Assembly: GCA_001636495.1 (NCBI GenBank)
Contig: KV440964.1
Span: 2,682,666 to 2,746,665, forward strand
Origin: Sutcliffiella horikoshii
GTDB lineage: Bacteria > Bacillota > Bacilli > Bacillales > Bacillaceae_I
Direction: 5' to 3'
Length of the DNA stretch: 64,000 nt
This document shows, one piece after another, positions 42,630 through 51,116 of this stretch. Below the pieces are notes generated by a model that was not told the origin of the DNA, made no database searches, and saw nothing but the letters and a program-made list of their open reading frames with translations. The translations under genes were made by a program, and so were the position numbers. Numbering within the stretch: position 1 is the stretch's first letter; every line of letters starts with the position of its first letter.

Positions 42630-43265
42630 ATGCTGAAAGAAGAAGAAGCTAGAGAGAAACTGGAAGAAATATTAAACAGGGATGAGTATCGAATTTATTA
42701 TGCTGACAATAGAAACTCACTGCAGATGTGGTGGGATGAAGTGAAAGCCTGGCTGGCGGACTTACTCTCCAGGCTTTTTCCTTCCATGGAAAATACAAGC
42801 GGGACAGCCGGTAACATTTTGATTCTAATTTTAGGGCTTGTCATCATAGGTATGGTAGTCGTCCTGTCCATCTACATTAGCAGATACAGAAAGAATCGAA
42901 CCATTAAAGCCAAACAGCCATTTCAATCCAGTAATGAAATGGAATGGTCCTATCATCAACATGTGGCAGAGGCAAAAAAATATGAAGATGTGGAAAACTA
43001 TTCGCTTGCAACACGCCATCTTTTTCTGGGAATGCTTTTATATTTCCATGAAAAAGAATGGCTCGAGGCAAAAATCTGGAAAACGAACTGGGAATATTAT
43101 GAGGAACTGAGAAAAGGACATAAAAATCAAGCAGATGTATTTTTCAACTTTGCTCTCTTGTTTGATCGGGCAACATATGGGAAGCAACAAGTTTTTAGAG
43201 ATGATTATCAACCTTATCGGGAGATTGCGATGAAATGGTTGAATGATAATGACGATGAGAGTTAG
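42630..43265 (+). CDS. DUF4129-domain membrane protein
   Basis: A 211-residue protein. The amphipathic N-terminus (LEEILNRDEYRIYY, then WWDEVKAWLADLLSRLFP) is typical of the domain, followed by one transmembrane helix (about 60-85) and a cytoplasmic C-terminal DUF4129-type domain from about 110 (YSLATRHLFLGMLLYFHEKEW). DUF4129 proteins regularly accompany MoxR and DUF58 genes. Spacing to the next gene is 18 nt, so the genes are co-transcribed. AGGTGATG lies upstream of the ATG. Confidence 0.75.
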   Translation: MLKEEEAREKLEEILNRDEYRIYYADNRNSLQMWWDEVKAWLADLLSRLFPSMENTSGTAGNILILILGLVIIGMVVVLSIYISRYRKNRTIKAKQPFQSSNEMEWSYHQHVAEAKKYEDVENYSLATRHLFLGMLLYFHEKEWLEAKIWKTNWEYYEELRKGHKNQADVFFNFALLFDRATYGKQQVFRDDYQPYREIAMKWLNDNDDES

Positions 43266-43283
43266 ACGGAAGGAGGGAGTCAT

Positions 43284-44420
43284 TTGCAAAGATCTACTGC
43301 TAAGAAAAAAGGTTGGCTATGGCTCGGTCTACTACTCTTTTTATTCCTAATTTGCATCTACTTTATATTATCCAAACAGCCACAGGAATACTCACCATAC
43401 GATTCTAGGTCACCTTCCCCTAGTGGCATAAAGGCATTCTATACATACTTGGGCAATGAGACCTCCGTTGTGGACAGATGGGAACAGTCTTCCAAACTAC
43501 TTCCCGAATCTCAAGGACGTCATTTGTTGCTGTTGGTGGAACCATTTGTCATACCGGACACGGAAGAAATGGAAGCATACATTGATTTCATGGAACAAGG
43601 AAATACCATCCTCTTGATGAAGAACAATCCGAGGGGATTCTTTGATATACGTACCATGTTTGTAGAAATGATGTTCTCTGAACAAACAGTTTTTGATTCA
43701 ACCGAAACGAGTTATGAAGCGGATATCCATTCTTCCGTAAGAATAGAAAAATCGGTAGATGACAAAGTTCTGCTTTCTGATTTTCACGGTGCTATTGCTG
43801 TGAAGCGGGAATACGGGGAAGGTGCACTTATTGTCTCATTGGCACCGAACTGGCTTATGAATGGCGAAATACTAGCGAAGGATCATCTTCCTTTAGTACT
43901 CGGACTATTGCAGGAAGAAGGAATGGATTATAGCCATATTCTCTTTGATGAGTACAATCACGGGGAGACAGGAACATCATCTCTTGATGTCTATCAGTCT
44001 TGGTTCTTGCTTCTACTTTTTCAAGGTCTATTATTGACGATTCTATTGCTTTGGATGCTCGGAAAAAGGTTTGGCCCTATTCTACAGCCAAGAGAAGAAA
44101 CTGTCCGTTATAGTGATGAGAGCATTCGGGCATTGGCAGCTTGGCATATTAAAGGTAATGCCTACCAGGATTCCCTCCAAACACAGGCGGGATATGTAAA
44201 GTACTTGATGCAAGAAAAGTGGGGAGTACCTTTTAATAGGGATTGGAAAGATTGTACCGGAATTCTTCATAAAAAATGGACGACGATGGATAACGGGAAA
44301 ATAGATTTATTTTTGCATCAGTTAACCATGATTTTAAGGAAAGATAAGATTTCAAAACAGGAATATTTACTCTGGTCCAAACAACTGGATACTTTACGAA
44401 AAGAGGTGGAAGAGGGATGA
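43284..44420 (+). CDS. DUF4350-domain membrane protein
   Basis: A 378-residue protein. A transmembrane helix lies at about 10-30, then an external DUF4350 domain (about 40-230; SPYDSRSPSPSGIKAFYTYL, with a ThuA-like Rossmann layout). A second transmembrane helix (about 235-260, FLLLLFQGLLLTILLLWMLG) and a cytoplasmic tail with RRFGPILQPREE-like start follow. The TTG start lies after AAGGAGGGAG. Its stop overlaps the start of the MoxR gene (ATGA, 4 nt), so the two are translationally coupled. Confidence 0.75.
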   Translation: MQRSTAKKKGWLWLGLLLFLFLICIYFILSKQPQEYSPYDSRSPSPSGIKAFYTYLGNETSVVDRWEQSSKLLPESQGRHLLLLVEPFVIPDTEEMEAYIDFMEQGNTILLMKNNPRGFFDIRTMFVEMMFSEQTVFDSTETSYEADIHSSVRIEKSVDDKVLLSDFHGAIAVKREYGEGALIVSLAPNWLMNGEILAKDHLPLVLGLLQEEGMDYSHILFDEYNHGETGTSSLDVYQSWFLLLLFQGLLLTILLLWMLGKRFGPILQPREETVRYSDESIRALAAWHIKGNAYQDSLQTQAGYVKYLMQEKWGVPFNRDWKDCTGILHKKWTTMDNGKIDLFLHQLTMILRKDKISKQEYLLWSKQLDTLRKEVEEG

Positions 44421-45346
44421 AGCCGGAATTAGCATCTCTACTTGAAAGATATGAGGAAAGAATACTGGGACAAAACTTGAATGTAAGGCTATTACTAGCT
44501 TCCGTATTAGCTGGCGGGCACGTTCTATTAGAAGGTGTGCCTGGCACGGGGAAAACACAGATGGTACGTACACTTTCAACATTATTGGGAGGTACATTTA
44601 ATAGAATTCAGTTTACCCCGGACCTGTTGCCAAGTGATATTACGGGAAGCTCCATTTACAATATGAAGGAAGGGACCTTTGAAACGTTGAAAGGCCCCAT
44701 CTTTACAAACATTATGCTTGCAGATGAAATAAATCGGACCCCGGCCAAAACCCAGGCGGCATTGCTTGAGGCGATGGAAGAGAAGCAGGTAACCATACAA
44801 GGGGAAACCTTTCCTTTGCCAGAGGTGTTTTTCGTAGTTGCAACTCAAAATCCAATTGAGTATGAAGGGACTTATCCGTTGCCAGAAGCACAGCAGGATC
44901 GCTTCCTTTTCAAGTTAAATATCGATTTTCCTAGTCTTGAAGAAGAGACCGCCGTTCTGAAACAGGTAATAGGCAAGAAGTTTACCCACACTGATGTCCA
45001 GCCCGTCTTGGACATAGAAACCTTTCTTTCCATAAGAGAGGAAATACAGCAGGTCACACTTAGTGACAACATCATGGATTACATCATGCAAATCGTGAGA
45101 AAGACGCGTGATTCGGATTCCATCCGCTTTGGAGCAAGTACTCGTGCTGCAATATCAATCGGAAGAGCTGCGCAAGCGTGGGCTTACTTAAGCAACCGGA
45201 ACTATGTGACGCCTGATGATATAAAAATGGTAACAAAACCAGCTTTACGACACCGTATACAATTATCTCCTCATATGGAATTGGAGGGATCGACTGTTGA
45301 GCAAATCATTGAAGAACTTGTGGGGGCGGTTCCTGTTCCGAGATAA
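44417..45346 (+). CDS. MoxR-family AAA+ ATPase
   Basis: A 309-residue MoxR ATPase. Walker A GVPGTGKT (about residues 40-47), Walker B LADEINRT (about 105-110), sensor 1 VATQNPIEYEGTYPLPEAQQDRF, and sensor 2 SIGRAAQAWAYL with TRAAISIGRA. MoxR proteins act as chaperone ATPases for von Willebrand factor A domain partners, here the DUF58 protein encoded next. The last 50 nt overlap the DUF58 start. Confidence 0.9.
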   Translation: MKPELASLLERYEERILGQNLNVRLLLASVLAGGHVLLEGVPGTGKTQMVRTLSTLLGGTFNRIQFTPDLLPSDITGSSIYNMKEGTFETLKGPIFTNIMLADEINRTPAKTQAALLEAMEEKQVTIQGETFPLPEVFFVVATQNPIEYEGTYPLPEAQQDRFLFKLNIDFPSLEEETAVLKQVIGKKFTHTDVQPVLDIETFLSIREEIQQVTLSDNIMDYIMQIVRKTRDSDSIRFGASTRAAISIGRAAQAWAYLSNRNYVTPDDIKMVTKPALRHRIQLSPHMELEGSTVEQIIEELVGAVPVPR

Positions 45347-46658
45347 AGGTGTTCTGCCAACAAAAAAACTGGTACTGTTACATGCATTGCTATCGTTATC
45401 CTTTATCATTGCCAGCTTCTTTGTTGCAATTTCCTGGCCGGTCATCTTTTTACTGAACGGATTTTACTTACTTTTCAGCTTGGTAGACCTGGTATTTTCT
45501 CCAAGTAAAAAAGCAGTGAAAGTTGAAAGGGTTCTACCTGCAGAGATGGAGCGCGGCATCACCTATCCTGTTCAGATTGTCGTGGATAATCCAACTGACG
45601 AAGCTATGATTTGTGAGTTGAAAGATGGAATTCCACAATCCTTTGTCAGGCCGTTCCCATTAAGGGCTGTAGTCGAAAAAGGTTCCAGAAAGTCATTCAC
45701 CTATAATACAGTCGCTCCAGTAAGAGGGGACTATAAGGTAGAAAAACTTTTTTTACGCTATAATAGCCGAATCGGTTTGTGGAAAAAACAAATAGTGGTG
45801 GAGCAAAGTCATTCCGTTATAGTGATTCCAGATATGACGGAAACTAAGCAATACTTGGAGAATGCTCAAAGATTTTTGATTCATGAAGGTGTTAACATCC
45901 GAAAACAAAAAAGCGGCGTCGGGGAATTTGCAAAAATCCGGTCCTATGTTGTCGGTGATGATCCCCGGAAGATAAATTGGCGCCAGACTGCAAAACTACA
46001 GGAAGTCATGACCAATGAGTATGAACCAGAACACGGAAAATATATTACGATACTTGTGGATTGCGGAAGGATGATGGGGGCCGAACTAAAAAAAGGGAAT
46101 CGCTTGGAAAAATCGCTCGAAGCAGCACTTACCGTGGCTGCAGCTGCTCTGCAAAAAGGGGACTATGTCGCTGTACTGGCATTTTCTAAAAAAGTGAAAG
46201 CCTATATTCCACCTGCAAAAGGAATGCCTCACTTGCAAACTATCTTGAAGGCAATCTACAATGTTCAAGTGGACGCGGCAGAATCGAATTATGCAGAGGT
46301 TTTCCAATATCTCCAGCTTGTACAAAAAAAGCGAAGTCTCATTCTTTTGTTCAGCGATGTGAAAACTTTTCTGCATGAAGAAAGTGCCCTCATCTACTTA
46401 AAAAAAGTTAGACAGAGGCACCTTTTCTTCATGATTGGCGTCGACGATGAGACCTTGGTGACAAGGGCAAAGACAGTTTCCAACACACTAGAAGAAACCA
46501 TGGTGAAAGGAGTCGCCCAACAGCAACTTCTCATAAAGAAACGCGAGAAGTCAAAGTGGGAAAAACAAGGCCTCCTAATGATGGAGGCCCGTGAAGAACG
46601 GCTTGCAACAGCCGCGGTATCCCATTATATTGACACAATAAATAGAGGTCTATTGTAA
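45297..46658 (+). CDS. DUF58 domain protein (VWA-like partner of MoxR)
   Basis: A 453-residue protein. Two adjacent N-terminal transmembrane helices (about 24-65), a beta-rich extracytoplasmic or linker region, then the DUF58 block (about 200-235; GVGEFAKIRSYVVGDDPRKINWRQTA) and a von Willebrand-A-like domain with VDCGRMM in the metal-site position. The TTG start at 45297 lies inside the MoxR gene, 8 nt after GGAGGG, giving a 50-nt out-of-frame overlap. The 3' end overlaps the convergent SpoIIM-like gene by 9 nt. Confidence 0.85.
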   Translation: MSKSLKNLWGRFLFRDKGVLPTKKLVLLHALLSLSFIIASFFVAISWPVIFLLNGFYLLFSLVDLVFSPSKKAVKVERVLPAEMERGITYPVQIVVDNPTDEAMICELKDGIPQSFVRPFPLRAVVEKGSRKSFTYNTVAPVRGDYKVEKLFLRYNSRIGLWKKQIVVEQSHSVIVIPDMTETKQYLENAQRFLIHEGVNIRKQKSGVGEFAKIRSYVVGDDPRKINWRQTAKLQEVMTNEYEPEHGKYITILVDCGRMMGAELKKGNRLEKSLEAALTVAAAALQKGDYVAVLAFSKKVKAYIPPAKGMPHLQTILKAIYNVQVDAAESNYAEVFQYLQLVQKKRSLILLFSDVKTFLHEESALIYLKKVRQRHLFFMIGVDDETLVTRAKTVSNTLEETMVKGVAQQQLLIKKREKSKWEKQGLLMMEAREERLATAAVSHYIDTINRGLL

Positions 46659-47612
46659 CTGCGCTTTTTGCAATCTGAATTTACCTATTGCAACATAAAG
46701 TATCAAACCGACGACTGTCAAACCTGCCACAGAATATTTGGCTTCCAACGGTATAGCAGCAGGGGTAATAAAACCTTCAATTATCCCTGCTATAATGAAT
46801 AAAGGTATTGTCCCAAGTAACAGCTGGACAGAACGCTTGGCATTGACTTTCAGCTGGTAGCCTCTTGAATATTCTCCAGGTACGAACAGCTTATAACCCA
46901 TCAGCAGGCCCGCACCACCAGCTATAAAAATCGCTGTCAATTCAATCATTCCGTGGGGAACGATGTACGCCCAGAACTCATACGTCATACTATGGTGCCA
47001 AAATAATCCGGCAATGGCTCCGACAATGATGCCATTGTAAATCAATACATATACTGTCAGCAAACCAAATGTGACCCCACCTGCAAACGCAAGAATTGCC
47101 ACCTGAATATTATTAGTCAAAATACTGGCAGACATCACCGGCGCATCCTGCATTCCATCACTAGTACCAAGCTTTTCCGGATCGATGCTTTGAGCCATAT
47201 CTGGAGAAAGAATGGAATACACATAAAGTGGGTCTTGCAATACGGCAAAGAATGCCCCGAGCCCTCCAATAGTAAATAGAAGCATGGCAATCACGACAAA
47301 CTTCCATTGTTCATAGAGAAGTCCGATGAACTTATGTCCAAAGAAATCAGCCGCCTGCTTCCAGCTCGTAATCTGATCTTTATAGAGTAGATTATGAGAT
47401 TTAGAAACAAGACCATTTAAATAGGATGTCACTTCCTCATCCGGAAAGTAGGTCTGACTATAGGACAGATGTTGTGCAGCCTTTTGGTAGAGACGATGGA
47501 ATTTTTCCAGGTTTTCACCCGTAATATTTTTTCTTTTATGTAAATCGGAGGCAAGCTGTTCAAGCTCTTTCCATTGATCACGATGTTGTTTTATAAATTG
47601 TTTGACATTCAT
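46650..47612 (-). CDS. SpoIIM-like (DUF95) multi-pass membrane protein
   Basis: A 320-residue protein. The N-terminal about 100 residues are soluble and helical; then come about six membrane helices with the DUF95 core (AGGVTFGLLTVYVLIYNGIIVGAIAG, HGMIELTAIFIAGGAGL). SpoIIM of the B. subtilis engulfment complex shares this core but lacks the long N-terminal part. This longer form commonly travels with RDD, MoxR and DUF58 genes outside sporulation. The ATG at 47612 is preferred (AGGTG 7 nt before it). It is convergent with DUF58 and divergent from the RDD gene. Confidence 0.75.
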   Translation of the reverse strand: MNVKQFIKQHRDQWKELEQLASDLHKRKNITGENLEKFHRLYQKAAQHLSYSQTYFPDEEVTSYLNGLVSKSHNLLYKDQITSWKQAADFFGHKFIGLLYEQWKFVVIAMLLFTIGGLGAFFAVLQDPLYVYSILSPDMAQSIDPEKLGTSDGMQDAPVMSASILTNNIQVAILAFAGGVTFGLLTVYVLIYNGIIVGAIAGLFWHHSMTYEFWAYIVPHGMIELTAIFIAGGAGLLMGYKLFVPGEYSRGYQLKVNAKRSVQLLLGTIPLFIIAGIIEGFITPAAIPLEAKYSVAGLTVVGLILYVAIGKFRLQKAQLQ

Positions 47613-47720
47613 TCCTTTACACCTCGTGTCTGATTTCATCAATCTATTCCATTATAGTAATATTGTAGAAAAATAGAAACACTTCTTAGTTAAATTTATC
47701 CATAGAAAGAGGGAATCATC

Positions 47721-48524
47721 TTGAACACAGAACAAGTGGATATCAAAACCCCCGAATATGTATCCTTGCAATTCCAAGCAGCAGGCCTGGGCAGCCGGGC
47801 AGCCGCATTCATAATCGATTCACTCATCTTAATCGCAATCAATATTCTCATTGTGATAGCACTAATAATTGGACTGAATGCTAGTTTTTTCGATTACTTC
47901 CAGTCAGACATTCCATCCTACCTGTTTGCAGGCATCATCATTCTTATGTTTGTCCTAAACTGGAGCTACTATTTCCTACTGGAGTATTTTACAGGCGGAC
48001 GAACACTGGGTAAAAAAGCGCTCGGAATCCGTGTCATCCAGGAAAATGGCCATAGCATCACTTTGCTTTCTAGTCTGATACGAAACTTCTTACGAATCAT
48101 TGATATGCTGCCTGTCAATTACCTGGTTGGAATGCTCATGATCTTTTTCCACTCCAAGCATAAACGACTTGGAGACCTGGTTGCCGGAACGATTGTCGTA
48201 CATGAAAGAAGAGGGAAGAAGAAAAAGAAGAATTCGAAGCTAGACAAACTGATTGCCAAAAAAGGTATTAGCGCTGAGGTTGGTCTAGTAGACGAGTGGG
48301 CTTTGAGATCCCTAGGAGCCAAGGAATGGAAACTGTTGAAGACATACGCGGAACGTTTTAACACCTTAAACACAGATGACCGCATCGTATTGACCCGCAA
48401 AATGGCCGATATCCTATTTCCGAAGATCGGACTTGATCCTACGAGTAAACATTATGATGAGTTGGAAGATATGCTGCTGATGCTTTATTTGCAGATGAAG
48501 GAAGAATGGGAGTATGAGTTGTAG
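47721..48524 (+). CDS. RDD-family membrane protein
   Basis: A 267-residue protein. The RDD domain spans about 12-165: GSRAAAFIIDSLIL at helix 1 (the R and D of the name), SYYFLLEYFTGGRTLGKKALGIRVI between, and KRLGDLVAGTIVV at the end of helix 3. The remaining about 100 residues form a soluble tail of charged helices with a KKKKKN linker. The TTG start follows AGAAAGAGGG. It is divergent from the SpoIIM-like gene; together they form the membrane half of the MoxR-associated cluster. The transport substrate, if any, is unknown. Confidence 0.8.
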   Translation: MNTEQVDIKTPEYVSLQFQAAGLGSRAAAFIIDSLILIAINILIVIALIIGLNASFFDYFQSDIPSYLFAGIIILMFVLNWSYYFLLEYFTGGRTLGKKALGIRVIQENGHSITLLSSLIRNFLRIIDMLPVNYLVGMLMIFFHSKHKRLGDLVAGTIVVHERRGKKKKKNSKLDKLIAKKGISAEVGLVDEWALRSLGAKEWKLLKTYAERFNTLNTDDRIVLTRKMADILFPKIGLDPTSKHYDELEDMLLMLYLQMKEEWEYEL

Positions 48525-48559
48525 GCGGGGGTTAGTTTTTGAGTTTGTTATAGGAGGGG

Positions 48560-48645
48560 AGCGGCGTTGGAATATGCGTGTTATGTGTGTTGGCTAGGTT
48601 CCACATGGGAGGAGAGCCTGATTTCCAGGATACGCCGCTTTTTTC
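48560..48645 (+). terminator. Terminator-like long hairpin after the RDD gene
   Basis: AGCGGCGT (48560-48567) pairs with ACGCCGCT (48632-48639), followed by TTTTTT. An inner TGGAA/TTCCA pair extends the stem. The loop is long (about 50 nt). Confidence 0.5.
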
Positions 48646-48748
48646 ACTGAAGGGGGGATTGGTGCATTAGAACTTCGGTTTTGGTTTTTATTTAAAATAA
48701 CAAATTAGGGATTTAGGTGGTGTAAGTAGATGCATAATATTATGGTGC

Positions 48749-48840
48749 CGCCGAATTGTTCTTTGTTTTCGCTGAAAAAAATTCATTTTCGCCGGATTAA
48801 TTTCAAAATCGCTGAATTATCCATATTTTCGCCGGAATGA
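48749..48840. repeat. 20-bp tandem CGCYGRA repeat (five copies)
   Basis: CGCCGAA, CGCTGAA, CGCCGGA, CGCTGAA and CGCCGGA start at 48749, 48770, 48790, 48810 and 48830: spacing 21, 20, 20, 20. Four are preceded by TTTT or AAAT and followed by an A/T-rich filler. No reading frame or spacer logic is visible. Apart from this array and the hairpin before it, the interval 48525-48930 holds only a TATAAT-like promoter element near 48894. Confidence 0.75.
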
Positions 48841-48930
48841 GAAAAACTGAGATTAAATCATCGTGTGAATCGGGACTAAATCCCTATATTAATGTATAAT
48901 TTACTACACACAACTGATTGGAGGAAGAAA

Positions 48931-49911
48931 ATGATACTTAAAACGAGAGAATTGCCTCTCAATATACTAGTTTTAGAAGCTATTGAAAGACGACTCGAAA
49001 ATGACCACCCCAAAATGCCTCGTATTAAAGAGTTATTAGCTAAGTATAGAAAAGGACACAGAGGCGAACACTCCATTGATTACCCTTTAAGCATTCTCCC
49101 TGAAAAGGAATACCTCATTCTACACAACATCCGCTTACAGTTCCAAAAACTTCATTTTCAAATTGACACTTTACTTATTTGCTCTAGATTTATTCTATTG
49201 TTAGAGGTGAAAAACTTTGGTGGCACCATTTTTTTCGATAGGAAATTCAATCAACTTATTCAAACATATCACGGAAACGTTAAAAGTTATACATGTCCAA
49301 TTATTCAAGTTAGTAACCAAGAAAGACTTCTCCGACAGTGGTGTGGACAACACAATTTTAATGAAATCCCCATAATTTCCTTAGTAGTGATAAGCGACCC
49401 TTCTTCAATGATTAAAATAGATCCTGCTGATAGAACAACTTTTCAAAAAGTTATTCATAGTCATTACCTACCAACTAAGATTGAGCAGCAAAAAACCATT
49501 ACGAATAAGACCGTATATTCTTTAAAAGAGATGAAAAAGCTGGCACGAACATTAATAAAACACCACAAACTTAATACCACTCATATCCTTCGTTTGTTAG
49601 ACATAGACCCCTCGGAAATAAAAACTGGAGTACAATGCCCAATCTGTAGTTACATCCCTATGGTAAGAAATAATGCACTATGGCATTGTGATGAGTGTCT
49701 ACACAGAGCTAAGGAGGCACACATGCCTGCTTTGAAAGACTTTTTCCTTATTTTCAATGAGACAATTACAAACAAAGAAGCAAGAGAGTTTTTGCATTGC
49801 TCATCACCTGACACCATCAAAAGGATTCTTTGTTCTCTACATCTACCAACTTCAGGAAAAACAAAATCTAGAAAGTATTCTTTAACACCCCTTATTCACC
49901 CGCCACCAATT
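48931..49911 (+). CDS. NERD-domain (nuclease-related) protein with zinc finger
   Basis: A 327-residue protein; the stop codon overlaps the mhqO promoter. The NERD domain covers about 40-160: KGHRGEHSIDYPLSIL, then HFQIDTLLICSRFILLLEVKNFGGTI, holding the D-ExK type acidic and Lys residues of the nuclease fold. A C-terminal four-cysteine zinc finger (CPICSY and CDEC, about 245-265) follows. GGAGGAAG precedes the ATG at 48931. It is a single-gene unit with a TATAAT-like element upstream near 48894. The cellular DNA target is unknown. Confidence 0.8.
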
Positions 49912-49957
49912 TGACATCCACCTTAAACCACAATATAATTATCCCGAATTCAAGATA
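49911..49957 (+). promoter_or_regulatory. Perfect sigma-A promoter followed by MhqR-like operator
   Basis: TTGACA (49911-49916), 17 bp, TATAAT (49934-49939), both perfect. Directly after it, TATCCCGAATTCAAGATA (49940-49957) matches the MhqR consensus TATCTCGAATTCGAGATA at 16 of 18 positions. The site covers the transcription start. Confidence 0.8.
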
Positions 49958-49996
49958 TTTAAAATGACAACATATAATTAAAGGGGAGATCCTTAT

Positions 49997-50977
49997 ATGA
50001 TAAACGGTTTAAAAGGAATACATCACGTAACAGCCATAACCAGCAGTGCCGAAAAAAACTATGAATTTTTCACCTATGTTTTAGGAATGAGACTTGTAAA
50101 GAAGACGGTAAATCAGGACGACATCCAAACGTATCACCTGTTTTTTGCTGATGATACCGGAAGCCCAGGAACGGACATGACCTTCTTTGATTTTCCTGGC
50201 ATTCCTAAAGGAAGCCATGGAACAAATGAGATTTTCAGAACCGGCTTTAGGGTTCCATCTGACAAGGCTTTAGCATATTGGGTAGATCGTTTTGACCGAT
50301 TAAATGTAAAACACGATGGCATCAAAGATCAGTTCGAGACAAAAACCCTTTCATTTGTTGATTTTGACGATCAGCAGTATCAACTGGTTTCTGATGAAAA
50401 TAACAGTGGAGTAGAGTCAGGAACACCATGGCAGAAGGGGCCGATTCCTTTAGAATATGCAATTACTGGGTTAGGACCTCTCCACATTCGTGTGGCAAAC
50501 TTTGACTACTTTAAGGAAGTATTGGAGAAAGTTCTACTCTTTAAAGAAATTGCTCATGACGGGCATACTCACCTGTTTGAGGTAGGAGAAGGAGGTAACG
50601 GGGCACAGATTGTTGTGGAACACAATGCGACACTGCCTCAAGCTCAGCAAGGATTCGGTACGGTTCACCACGCAGCTTTCCGAGTGGAAAATCGAGCGGT
50701 CATTGATGAATGGGATGCTAGACTGAAGGGATTCGGTTTTAATACCTCCGGACATGTGGACCGCTATTTCTTTGAGTCCTTATATGCAAGGGTTGCACCG
50801 CAGATTCTATTCGAGTTTGCAACGGATGGTCCTGGATTCATGGGAGACGAGCCGTATGAAACGTTAGGTGAGAAACTTTCTTTACCTCCGTTCCTCGAAC
50901 CTAAGAGGGAACAAATCGAGAAGCTTGTCAGACCAATTGATACAGTCAGAAGTACTAAAGACTTAAAAAAAGAATAA
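49997..50977 (+). CDS. mhqO: Ring-cleaving dioxygenase of the MhqO/MhqE/MhqA type
   Basis: A 326-residue tandem VOC-fold enzyme. Two repeated glyoxalase modules begin with GIHHVTAITSSAEKNYEFFTYVLGMRLVKK and, in the second half, with LGPLHIRVANFDYFKEVL. Metal ligands are His in GIHHVT, His in VHHAAFRV and Glu in LFEFATDGPGF. Family members (MhqO, MhqA, MhqE) are induced by hydroquinones and electrophiles and are thought to open aromatic rings. The MhqR-like operator upstream supports this. Which of the paralogues it is cannot be fixed, so the symbol is tentative. AAAGGGGAG precedes the ATG. Confidence 0.8.
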   Translation: MINGLKGIHHVTAITSSAEKNYEFFTYVLGMRLVKKTVNQDDIQTYHLFFADDTGSPGTDMTFFDFPGIPKGSHGTNEIFRTGFRVPSDKALAYWVDRFDRLNVKHDGIKDQFETKTLSFVDFDDQQYQLVSDENNSGVESGTPWQKGPIPLEYAITGLGPLHIRVANFDYFKEVLEKVLLFKEIAHDGHTHLFEVGEGGNGAQIVVEHNATLPQAQQGFGTVHHAAFRVENRAVIDEWDARLKGFGFNTSGHVDRYFFESLYARVAPQILFEFATDGPGFMGDEPYETLGEKLSLPPFLEPKREQIEKLVRPIDTVRSTKDLKKE

Positions 50978-50989
50978 GTAAATTGCTAT

Positions 50990-51027
50990 AAGCCTATCTC
51001 TTTACCGTTAAGGAGATAGGCTTTTAT
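50990..51027 (+). terminator. Terminator after the mhqO-like gene
   Basis: AAGCCTATCTCTT pairs with AAGGAGATAGGCTT with a short loop and TTTTATTAG tail. Confidence 0.85.
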
Positions 51028-51116
51028 TAGTTTGAGAAAAAATACAACCCCTTCCAACGTACATTCCCAATTAAACTGCATAGGATAACTTAATGAAATT
51101 TTAAGGGGTTGGTGGA

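Noticed and set aside
46650-47612. Canonical spoIIM
   Set aside because: The membrane core is related, but the long N-terminus and the MoxR/RDD context point to the other branch of the family.
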